Assembly (NCBI GenBank): GCA_021413735.1
Contig: JAIOPV010000072.1
Span: 91,818-155,817 of the forward strand
Source of the DNA: Planctomycetota bacterium
GTDB lineage: Bacteria; Planctomycetota; Planctomycetia; Gemmatales; Gemmataceae
Direction: 5' to 3'
DNA: 64,000 nt
In this document: piece after piece, positions 53,275-61,638 of the stretch
Numbering within the stretch: position 1 is the stretch's first letter
How the letters are laid out: every line of letters starts with the position of its first letter
Position numbers and translations under genes: made by a program
The notes under the pieces: model-generated
Database searches by the model: none
What the model saw: only the letters and a program-made list of their open reading frames with translations
What the model was told of the DNA's origin: nothing

Positions 53275-55806
53275 ATGACCCGCATGATGCAGCAGTACCA
53301 CGACGCGAAGAGCCAGCATCCGGGCATGATCGTGCTGTTCCGCAACGGCGAGTTCTACGAACTCTTCGAAGACGACGCCATTCTCGTCAGCCGCGTTCTC
53401 GGCCTCACACTCACCAAACGCGACGGCACCATTCCGATGGCCGGCGTGCCCGTCGTGAAGCTCGAACACTACCTCGGGTTGATGCTGCGTGCCGGGCACC
53501 GCGTCGCCGTGTGCGAGCAGATGGAGGAGCCCGACCCGAAGAAGAAGATCATTCACCGCGAAGTGAACCGCATCGTCACGCCCGGTACCATCACGGACGA
53601 AGGACTGCTCGATCCGCGTGCCCCAAATCATCTGATCGCAGTCGTGCCTGGCAAAGGCAACACGTTCGGCCTCGCGTGGGTCGATCTCTCGACCGGCAGT
53701 TTCTCCGCCGCAGATGTGGCCGGTCCACGACTGCCCGACGAGCTCGCACGCCTGAGTGCAGTTGAATGCTTGTTCGCCGAGAATGCTGCCGCAGCCGTCA
53801 CGCTCGCCGCTGCCGCACATCTGCCGAAGAGTCGCACCGCTCGCCCCGACTGGACCTTCGACCCAGCAACCACAACGGCCTCACTTCGCGGTCACTTCAA
53901 GATCGGCACCCTGACTGGCTTCGGCTTCGAGGATTCGCAGCCGTGTCTCATTGCAGCCGGCGCTCTCATCATCTACCTGCAAGAAACGCTGAAGGCGAGC
54001 CTCGCACACATTCGCCGACTGAAGCCGCATCGTCCGGAAGCCACGCTTGCGCTCGATGAAGTCACACGCCGGAGCCTCGAACTCACCCGCACGCTCCGCG
54101 ACAACCAACGCGACGGCTCGCTGCTGTCGGTACTCGATCGCACAGTCACGCCGATGGGTGCGCGATTGCTTCACGATAGCGTTCTCGCTCCGCTCACGGA
54201 TACGGTCGCGATTGATGCTCGCTTCGACGCCGTCGAGGAGATGCTGAAGGATCACAAACTTCGCGGGCAGTTGCGGGAACTGCTCGAAGCCTGTTCGGAC
54301 ATCCAGCGACTCACCACGCGAGTCAGCACGGCACGTGCGAACCCCAAGGATCTCGCTGCGATCGCTCGCACGCTGCGAATGCTGCCCGCCGTGAAGGCCA
54401 AGCTCGCGGGTCGGCGTTCGGCGTTGCTGCAAGATCTGGAGAAGCGTCTCGAACTGTGCCCGGACATTCGCGAACTACTCGACAAGGCACTGACCGACGA
54501 TCCGCCATACATCGCCAAAGACGGCGGCACGATCAAGGCTGGCTACAACGCGGAACTCGACGAACTTCGCACGTTGATGGTGGAAGGCAAGAACTGGATC
54601 GCCCGCTATCAGGCTCAGGAGATCACCCGCACCGGCATTGCGAGCCTGAAGATCGCATACAACCAGGTCGCGGGCTATTACATCGAGGTAACTAACGCGA
54701 ACGCCTCGAAGGTGCCCGCCGACTACACCCGCAAGGGCACGCTGAAGAACGCCGAACGGTACATCACAACCGTCCTGAAGGAATACGAAGAGAAGATTCT
54801 CAGCGCCGACGACAAGAGCAAAGCACTCGAACTGCAACTGTTCCTGGCAATCCGCGATCAGGTCGCCGCTCAGACACCGCGCCTGCTTAATGCCGCCGAT
54901 GTGCTGGCTGCTGCCGATTTCATCGCGTCACTTGCAGAACTCGCAGCCGACCGAAACTACGTGCGGCCGACGCTCACCGAAGAACCCATTCTCGATCTGA
55001 AAGACGCTCGCCATCCGGTTCTGGATCAGATTCTGCCACCGGGCACGTTCGTTCCGAACGACACAGCTTTCGGCCCCGACGCAGGCATGTTCTGGCTCAT
55101 CACCGGGCCGAACATGGCTGGCAAAAGCACCTTCATTCGGCAGGTCGCGCTCATCACGCTGATGGCACACATCGGCAGTTTCGTGCCCGCGAAGGCTGCC
55201 ACCATCGGTATCACGGATCGCATCTTCACGCGAGTCGGGGCGAGCGACGAACTAAGTCGCGGGCAATCGACGTTCATGGTGGAGATGACGGAGGCGGCGA
55301 ACATCCTGAACAACGCCACGCCGCGAAGCCTCGTGATCCTCGACGAGATCGGTCGCGGCACCAGCACCTACGACGGCGTTTCGCTGGCGTGGGCGATCAC
55401 GGAGTTCCTGCACGACGCGATCGGTTGCCGGGCGCTGTTTGCGACGCACTACCACGAATTGGCGCAACTGTCGGAGTCGTTACCGAAGCTGCGGAACTAC
55501 AACGTGAAGGTTCAGGAACTCGACAACGAAGTGATCTTCTTGCACAAGATCGCACCGGGCAACGCCGACAAGAGTTACGGCATCCACGTCGCGAAACTGG
55601 CAGGCGTTCCCGATGCCGTGCTGAAACGCGCGACCGCCGTGCTCTCGACGTTGGAATCGCGCCACGAACTGCCGACGCCGCAGCGCGAGGAAGTGAAGGG
55701 CAACGTCGTATTGCCGCCGGAGGCGCAGCCGCGCCGAAAGCACAAGCTGAAGCCGCAGATCAGCGGTCCGACGCTGTTCGGCAATGCTGACGCCGAAGCG
55801 AGTTGA
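53275..55806 (+). CDS. mutS: DNA mismatch repair protein MutS
   Basis: The 843-residue protein binds mismatches and starts mismatch repair. It has the mismatch-binding Phe-x-Glu motif within GEFYELFEDD (Phe27, Glu29), the connector and lever domains, and the ATPase with Walker A GPNMAGKST near residue 614, then SELSRGQSTFM-like signature DELSRGQSTFMVEMTE, Walker B LVILDEIGRGTSTYDG, and FATHYHEL. Length is normal for the MutS1 family. The C-terminal tetramer tail is short. No mutL nearby. Confidence 0.96.
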   Translation: MTRMMQQYHDAKSQHPGMIVLFRNGEFYELFEDDAILVSRVLGLTLTKRDGTIPMAGVPVVKLEHYLGLMLRAGHRVAVCEQMEEPDPKKKIIHREVNRIVTPGTITDEGLLDPRAPNHLIAVVPGKGNTFGLAWVDLSTGSFSAADVAGPRLPDELARLSAVECLFAENAAAAVTLAAAAHLPKSRTARPDWTFDPATTTASLRGHFKIGTLTGFGFEDSQPCLIAAGALIIYLQETLKASLAHIRRLKPHRPEATLALDEVTRRSLELTRTLRDNQRDGSLLSVLDRTVTPMGARLLHDSVLAPLTDTVAIDARFDAVEEMLKDHKLRGQLRELLEACSDIQRLTTRVSTARANPKDLAAIARTLRMLPAVKAKLAGRRSALLQDLEKRLELCPDIRELLDKALTDDPPYIAKDGGTIKAGYNAELDELRTLMVEGKNWIARYQAQEITRTGIASLKIAYNQVAGYYIEVTNANASKVPADYTRKGTLKNAERYITTVLKEYEEKILSADDKSKALELQLFLAIRDQVAAQTPRLLNAADVLAAADFIASLAELAADRNYVRPTLTEEPILDLKDARHPVLDQILPPGTFVPNDTAFGPDAGMFWLITGPNMAGKSTFIRQVALITLMAHIGSFVPAKAATIGITDRIFTRVGASDELSRGQSTFMVEMTEAANILNNATPRSLVILDEIGRGTSTYDGVSLAWAITEFLHDAIGCRALFATHYHELAQLSESLPKLRNYNVKVQELDNEVIFLHKIAPGNADKSYGIHVAKLAGVPDAVLKRATAVLSTLESRHELPTPQREEVKGNVVLPPEAQPRRKHKLKPQISGPTLFGNADAEAS

Positions 55807-55814
55807 GTCAGTTC

Positions 55815-58800
55815 CTACGGGGTGCCGCCCGGACCGACCAACGCCGTGAACGGCATAATCACCAGCCCGAGACCCCCGATTGCGCCGTCGTCGTGGAACG
55901 GCTTCAAGCCCTTGTTCGGGAATCGTCTCCCGTAAATCCCGACCACCCGTGAGCCGTCGCCGGCTTGCTTCGCGGCCTCCGTCGCCGGCTTGCGATTTTG
56001 CGAGCCATACCAGTCCGAGACATACGCATCCCCCGGATCAAGAGCCTTCGTGCCAACCCGCATGAAGGTGAACGCAATCCCTTCGATCTGACCTCCACCC
56101 GCCGCCACAACACCACCGAGCGCATAGCCATCCTTGGCCTTCACGGTCCAGATCGCGGCAGGCTTCTTGCCGTATGCCGTCCCGAATTGCTCGCCAACGG
56201 TGGTCCGCCAAATCGGTCGGAGATACGAGATGACGTCGCCACCAAGGAATTGCGACGAGCCCACCTCGAAACCAATTAGTATCGAGCCGTCCTGCCTGAA
56301 TTCCGTGAAGTCTTCCTTCGCGAAAATACCGCCTTGCGTTGGCGTCACCTTCCAACCTTCGGGAAGATCGGCGCGAGGGCCTGCTGGGCCACCTGGCCAC
56401 TTGTACTCCGGCTTGGGTTCGGATTTCGTTTCCGGATCGTTCGGCTTCACCGCTGCGAATGCAGGCTGAACGGGGTTCGCTCCCGGAGGCACGATGTAAA
56501 GCCCGATGCTGCCGATGCCGCCGGCGTTATCGAAGTTGTCGCCGCCTTTGTCCGCGAATCGCCTACCGTGAATACCCGTCACAAGCGAACCGTCGCCAGC
56601 CCGCATACCTTTCTGTGACGGCTTGCGAGATTGCTCGCCCAGCCAGTCGGTGACGTACCAGTCGTTCGGATCCAGCGTCTTGGCGTCTTTCTTTTTCAGG
56701 AAGGTGAAGCAGATGCCTTCCAGCGCACCGCCGCCAGCCACAACCACACCGCCGAGCGCATAACCTTCTTTGGCTTTGACACTCCACAACGACTGCGGCC
56801 GTTTGCCATACGCATAGCCGAACTGCTCGCCGCTCGGCGTCTGCCAGATCGAGCGCACATACGAGATGACATCCGTGTTGCCGGCCTTGCCTTGGCCAAC
56901 TTCGAAACCAATCAGAATCGAGCCGTCGGCCCGGTATTCCTTGTAGTCAATGTTTGAGAAGAAGCCGCCGAGCGCCTTCGTTTCCTTCCACTCAACTGGC
57001 AAATCCGGCTTTGCGGACGGCGGCCCACCCGGCCAATTCCACTGGGGTTTCGTTGGTGTCACGGGGGTGGTGAATCCGGGCGTCACCACGGGCACAGTGA
57101 ACTGTCCCGGATTGTTGACCGGAGTGTTCTCTTGCACAGCGACCGTATCAGTCGGCTTCTTTCGAGCGACAATCGCCACTACGGTGACGAGAAACACAAC
57201 GCCCATTGCGATGGCGACGCCGGCCCAGACGGGGAATCCGCCAGCCTTTTCTTGGTTCTTGCGGCGCGGGCGATTACGTTCCCTGTCGCGATCTCGTTCT
57301 CGTTCTTCTTCCCGTTCCCGATCCTGGCGACGTCTGCGAGCGCGGAAATCATCATCGTCCTCATCGCGGCGAGGGGGGCGGGCTTCGAGTGCAGGGCGAG
57401 CCACGATTGGCTTCGCTGGCGATCCGAGCTTATCCAACTCCGTGATGACCTTGGCGAACGATTGCGGACGCGATTTGGGGTCTTCCTCCAGACATCGCCC
57501 GAGCAGATCAGCAAGTCCCGCGGGAATCTCTTTCCAGTGTCGCAGCGTCGGTTGCGGCGTCTGAAACAGGGCATAGCAACAGGTCTTGGCCCAGCCGTAG
57601 ATATCCGAGTACGGCCCAACCTTCGCCCCCGAACCGCGGCCCATTTGCTCGGGAGCGGCATAGTCAACGGTGCCCGCAATGCTCTCGCCTGCAAGCGTTT
57701 TCAGCGAACGAGCTGTTGATGCATCTGTGGTTGACGGCTTCTGACGGATAGCCAGCCCGAAGTCGATGACGCGGACTTCGAACCCGTCGCCGGTCGATTG
57801 CACGAGAACGTTACCGGGCTTCACGTCGCGATGCAGAATCCCCTTCGCGTGGGCGGCTCCGAGTGCTTCGGCCAAACTGCGAGACAGCGGAAGCAGACTC
57901 TCCACTTTGAGCGGTCCCTTCTCTTTGACGTGAGCATCAAGCGCTTCCCCTGGGAAGTAATCCATCACCACGAAGGGGCGGTCTTTGGTCGCGGACTCTG
58001 CATATCCGCAATCAGTGACGCGAACGATGCCCGGATGCTGAATACCCGCCGCGGCGCGAGCCTCCGTGAAAACCGCCTCGAAGTCCTGTTCCAACCCGGA
58101 ACCGGAAAGCGTCTTCACGACAACCTGCGCGTCCATGTACTTGTGCTTGCAGAGGAACGCGACCCCAAATCCGCCTGCTCCAAGAATGCGTTGTGGCGTG
58201 TACTTGCCAACCGGAAACGGTGCGAAGCGTCGACCATCGCAGCGAACCGCCGCCACGAGTTCCCGCAGAGCGTTCGTCCAGTCTCGCGATTCGAGCGAGG
58301 CTCGATAAGCGTTCATGTAGGCCGCACCCTTGGCAGCCGGATCATCGACCGACTCAGCAACCGCCGCGAAGTCAGACTGTGCTGCCGCGAAATCGCCAGC
58401 CGCGACTTCCAGCATCCCAACCGCGTTCCGCAACGCCGGACGACGCTCGCGTTGTGAAGCGGGGATGCTGCGATATTGCGCGATGACCTTCTTCACGAGA
58501 TCGCGTTCGCCGTCGGTGCGAATCGAGAGGCTGTCTTGCGGTCGCACAGCAGGTCGCCCGGCTTGATCGAGTTTCCCTTGCAACGCCAGAATCGCCTCCA
58601 TGATCTGCCGGTTCTGGTCGCCGAGTTTGTCCTGCTCCGCGCGGATGTCGAGCGCGACGGCCTTCACCTCCGCGACTTCAGCGGCAAGTTCGCCGAGTGC
58701 CTCGTCGAGTCGGGCGCCTTGCTCCGTGACTAACCGATCAAGCGCCTGGTACTGGTTCTGTTGAGCTTCCGCTAGTCCTTCCAATTTCGCGAACGTGAGA

Positions 58801-59462
58801 CCGCGAGCGAGTTCCGCATCCTGTTCCACGGCACGCCGGAAGAAATACCGGATCGCGACTCCGAGAAGCGGCAACGACGAACCGCCCGGCTTGAATGCGA
58901 CGACCGCCGCGAGTGCTGGGTATCCTTCCGCAGCGAGATCGGTGGCGACCGCACCCGTGGCACGCCATTGTGCGGCAGCCAGTTCGGTCGGGTTATCGAA
59001 TCGTGCGAATACGCCGACGGATTCCGCCATTCCCGCTGGCGTCAGCCCAGTTGGTCGAAGCAAACCCGCTTGCCGTGCGGCTCGCAGTTCTCTCGCCGCG
59101 GCCTTGCGATCGACAGGATAATTGCCATCGACATTCGCAGCGGCGAGCAACCCGCGAACGTCGTGCTTGAACGCTTTCATGTCAGCAGCGGCGAGCGAAC
59201 CCTTCAAACGATCCCAGAGCGAATCGCCAGCGAGAACGAGTTCGAGTGCACGCCAGGCGCGATCCGTGGCTCCTTCGATGGCAGCGGTCAATCGCGTTGA
59301 CTGATCGGTAAAGCGCGTTTGGAGAAAGTTCAGTGCCGGTGCGAGCGCCTTCACGGCGAGTGGGGCGCCGGGGTCGCCCGTTGCAGCAGAGAACTTCGCG
59401 ACACTCACCGCACCAGAAACCAATTGTTGAAGAGCAACTCCGACGAGATGTTGCGAGACCAT
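55815..59462 (-). CDS. Large membrane Ser/Thr kinase with duplicated C-terminal module
   Basis: The 1215-residue protein has a long helical N-terminal part (1-410, ending in a coiled coil and a TPR-like stretch), a kinase domain at about 418-690 (GAGGFGVAF, VVVKTL, HRDVKPGN near 543, DFGLAI), an Arg/Glu-rich linker, a membrane helix (VWAGVAIAMGVVFLVTVVAIVA, about 742-764), and two copies of a 130-residue beta-rich module in the extracytoplasmic part, each with DGSILIGFEVG, VISYVR/LRPIW, VKAKxGYALGGVV, and EGIxFTF. The modules have some resemblance to jacalin-like lectins. Likely a sensor for a sugar or surface ligand; unproven. Confidence 0.9.
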   Translation of the reverse strand: MVSQHLVGVALQQLVSGAVSVAKFSAATGDPGAPLAVKALAPALNFLQTRFTDQSTRLTAAIEGATDRAWRALELVLAGDSLWDRLKGSLAAADMKAFKHDVRGLLAAANVDGNYPVDRKAAARELRAARQAGLLRPTGLTPAGMAESVGVFARFDNPTELAAAQWRATGAVATDLAAEGYPALAAVVAFKPGGSSLPLLGVAIRYFFRRAVEQDAELARGLTFAKLEGLAEAQQNQYQALDRLVTEQGARLDEALGELAAEVAEVKAVALDIRAEQDKLGDQNRQIMEAILALQGKLDQAGRPAVRPQDSLSIRTDGERDLVKKVIAQYRSIPASQRERRPALRNAVGMLEVAAGDFAAAQSDFAAVAESVDDPAAKGAAYMNAYRASLESRDWTNALRELVAAVRCDGRRFAPFPVGKYTPQRILGAGGFGVAFLCKHKYMDAQVVVKTLSGSGLEQDFEAVFTEARAAAGIQHPGIVRVTDCGYAESATKDRPFVVMDYFPGEALDAHVKEKGPLKVESLLPLSRSLAEALGAAHAKGILHRDVKPGNVLVQSTGDGFEVRVIDFGLAIRQKPSTTDASTARSLKTLAGESIAGTVDYAAPEQMGRGSGAKVGPYSDIYGWAKTCCYALFQTPQPTLRHWKEIPAGLADLLGRCLEEDPKSRPQSFAKVITELDKLGSPAKPIVARPALEARPPRRDEDDDDFRARRRRQDREREEERERDRDRERNRPRRKNQEKAGGFPVWAGVAIAMGVVFLVTVVAIVARKKPTDTVAVQENTPVNNPGQFTVPVVTPGFTTPVTPTKPQWNWPGGPPSAKPDLPVEWKETKALGGFFSNIDYKEYRADGSILIGFEVGQGKAGNTDVISYVRSIWQTPSGEQFGYAYGKRPQSLWSVKAKEGYALGGVVVAGGGALEGICFTFLKKKDAKTLDPNDWYVTDWLGEQSRKPSQKGMRAGDGSLVTGIHGRRFADKGGDNFDNAGGIGSIGLYIVPPGANPVQPAFAAVKPNDPETKSEPKPEYKWPGGPAGPRADLPEGWKVTPTQGGIFAKEDFTEFRQDGSILIGFEVGSSQFLGGDVISYLRPIWRTTVGEQFGTAYGKKPAAIWTVKAKDGYALGGVVAAGGGQIEGIAFTFMRVGTKALDPGDAYVSDWYGSQNRKPATEAAKQAGDGSRVVGIYGRRFPNKGLKPFHDDGAIGGLGLVIMPFTALVGPGGTP

Positions 59463-59627
59463 GTCCGTCCCTCCGGAATCGGCTTGCGCCCCGATAACCC
59501 GATCTGGGAATCCTACTCTACGAATGTTCCGTGTGCCAGCTTAGACGGTACGCCATTCGGCCAGGGCCAAAGCAACCATATAACGAACGCTGGATACCCT
59601 CCCCACAAGCCCATCGGAGTCTGGTCG

Positions 59628-61442
59628 ATGCCGCACATCCTTCGACTGAGCGTGATTGTCGTGCTCGCAATGAGTTGGCTATCGCCTGCATTCGCCGAAC
59701 AACCCGCGAAGGTGGAAGTTCCCCCCAAGAAGACGTTCAAAGTTGGCGACAACACGGCGTTCGTCATCATGCCGAAACTCGTTGACGAGAAGACGCCAAT
59801 CCCGTGGGTTTGGTACGCCCCAACGTTTCCGAGTCTCCCCGAGGCACGCGAAAACTGGATGTTCGAGAGGTTCCTTGCGGCCGGCATCGCGATCGCGGGC
59901 GTGGACGTCGGCGAATCCTACGGCAGTCCAAAGGGGCGTGCGGTCTATTCGGCGCTCTACAAGGAACTCGTCACGAACCGGAACTTCGCGCCGAAGGCCG
60001 TGCTGCTTGCACGCAGTCGCGGCGGGTTGATGCTTTACAATTGGGCCGTTGAGAATCCCGAATCCGTCGCGGGTATCGCTGGTATCTACCCGGTGTGCAA
60101 TCTCCGGAGTTATCCAGGGTTGGAGAAGGCGTGCGGCGCTTACGGACTGACTCGCGCCGAACTTGAGGCTCAACTCGACAAGAACAACCCCGTCGCACGG
60201 CTGACTCCGCTGGCGAAGGCTGGGGTGCCGATCTTCCACATTCACGGCGACACCGATGCGGTCGTGCCGTTGAAGGAGAACTCGGGAGAAGTCGCCCGGC
60301 AGTACGAGAAGCTCGGCGGCAAGATGGAGTTGAAGATTGCCAAGGGGCAGGGGCACAACGTTTGGGAAGGTTTCTTTCAGTGTCAGGAGTTGGTGGATTT
60401 CGTGCTCGCGAGCAGCAAGCCCACGAAGGAAGCGAAGAACGAGCCGCAGTCCGACAAGGGTACCGTGAAGGTCTTCATCTTGGCCGGTCAGTCGAACATG
60501 GAGGGTAAGGCACCCAACACGTTGCTCGACCACCAAGCCACCGATCCCAAGACGAAGGAGCTGTTCGCACATCTTCGCAAAGACGACAAGTGGATCGTGC
60601 GCGACGACGTGTTCATCAAGTTCCTCGAACGCAAGGGGCCGCTCACGATCGGCTACGGCTCTCCCAACCGCACCGGACCCGAGTTGGAGTTCGGCAACGC
60701 AATGGGCAGTCACTTCGACGAACCCGTGTTGCTCATCAAGACCGCGTGGGGTGGGCACTCGCTGTACAAACTCTTCCGTTCGCCGTCGGCCGGGTTTCCT
60801 GCTGCCGAGGTATTGGAAAAGGAACTCAGTCAGGCACAGGCGAACGTGAAAAAGAACAACGAGAAGAACAAGAAGGACGACCCATTGCCCACGATGGACG
60901 ACATCAAGAAGAACTACGGCTCGTCGTATCGCAACATGATGGCGGAAGTGAAAGACGTGATGGCCAATTCCGCGACGATGTTCCCGGCCCTCAAGGGAAA
61001 GACGCTGGAATTGGCGGGCTTCGTGTGGTTCCAGGGCTGGAACGATCAGTACGGCGCAGAGAACGAGTACGAGTCGAACATGAAGCACTTCATCAAGGAC
61101 GTTCGCAAGGATCTGAACGTGCCGAAGTTGCCGTTCGTGATTGCGGCGATGGGGCAGAACGGCTCGACTCCCGCGAAGGGTGCGATGCTCATGATCCAGA
61201 AGGCACAGTTTGCGATGAACGACGTGCCGGAGTTTGCGGGGAACGTGAAAACCTTCCGCACGGATGTGCTGGTGGATAAGGCGGCGGAGGAACTGTTCCC
61301 GAAATGGCGTGAGAACAAGGAGCAGTGGAACGTTACCGGTGGCGACTTCGGCTACCACTACTACGGCAGCGCGATCTGGTTCAACCGCATCGGCAAGGGA
61401 ATGGGCGACGCGATGCTGGAACTGCTCAAGAGTCAGAAGTAG
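59628..61442 (+). CDS. Secreted alpha/beta hydrolase fused to a sialate-O-acetylesterase-like SGNH domain
   Basis: The 604-residue protein starts at ATG 59628 with a signal peptide (MPHILRLSVIVVLAMSWLSPAFA) and CGGAG 9 bases upstream; the longer frame from 59319 overlaps the neighbour's start. The first half is a prolyl-oligopeptidase-type hydrolase: nucleophile Ser in LARSRGGLML, Asp in IHGDTDAVVP, His in GQGHNVWEGF. The second half is SGNH/SASA-like: block I ILAGQSNMEG, KTAWGGHSL, GFVWFQGWND, and GGDFGYHYYGSA with the Asp-His pair. Probably deacetylates a polysaccharide and processes it further; the substrate is unknown. Confidence 0.88.
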   Translation: MPHILRLSVIVVLAMSWLSPAFAEQPAKVEVPPKKTFKVGDNTAFVIMPKLVDEKTPIPWVWYAPTFPSLPEARENWMFERFLAAGIAIAGVDVGESYGSPKGRAVYSALYKELVTNRNFAPKAVLLARSRGGLMLYNWAVENPESVAGIAGIYPVCNLRSYPGLEKACGAYGLTRAELEAQLDKNNPVARLTPLAKAGVPIFHIHGDTDAVVPLKENSGEVARQYEKLGGKMELKIAKGQGHNVWEGFFQCQELVDFVLASSKPTKEAKNEPQSDKGTVKVFILAGQSNMEGKAPNTLLDHQATDPKTKELFAHLRKDDKWIVRDDVFIKFLERKGPLTIGYGSPNRTGPELEFGNAMGSHFDEPVLLIKTAWGGHSLYKLFRSPSAGFPAAEVLEKELSQAQANVKKNNEKNKKDDPLPTMDDIKKNYGSSYRNMMAEVKDVMANSATMFPALKGKTLELAGFVWFQGWNDQYGAENEYESNMKHFIKDVRKDLNVPKLPFVIAAMGQNGSTPAKGAMLMIQKAQFAMNDVPEFAGNVKTFRTDVLVDKAAEELFPKWRENKEQWNVTGGDFGYHYYGSAIWFNRIGKGMGDAMLELLKSQK

Positions 61443-61552
61443 AGTCTTGGTCTCTTCCGTGGGGGGCGCGTTCGCCTGCGAAACTGGCGGTCACGCTGCC
61501 GGGCTTCACCAGGCCGGAGTGGGCGTGAATCGAAATTCCAAGAATCGTGGCA

Positions 61553-61616
61553 AGCCGAGCGTAAATGACCGGAGTTCTTGTGAAGATGAACTTCCGGTCG
61601 CTTACGCTCCCGGCTC
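61553..61616. repeat. Imperfect inverted repeat near the hydrolase gene end
   Basis: Arms about 61553-61577 and 61588-61616 pair around words AGCGTAAATGACCGG and CCGGTCGCTTACGCT, with a 10-base loop. It lies 110 bp after the hydrolase-esterase stop, before the convergent caspase-like gene, and is similar in type to the other dispersed repeats. Confidence 0.75.
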
Positions 61617-61638
61617 GCCGTGACTTTGGTTTCCCTGC

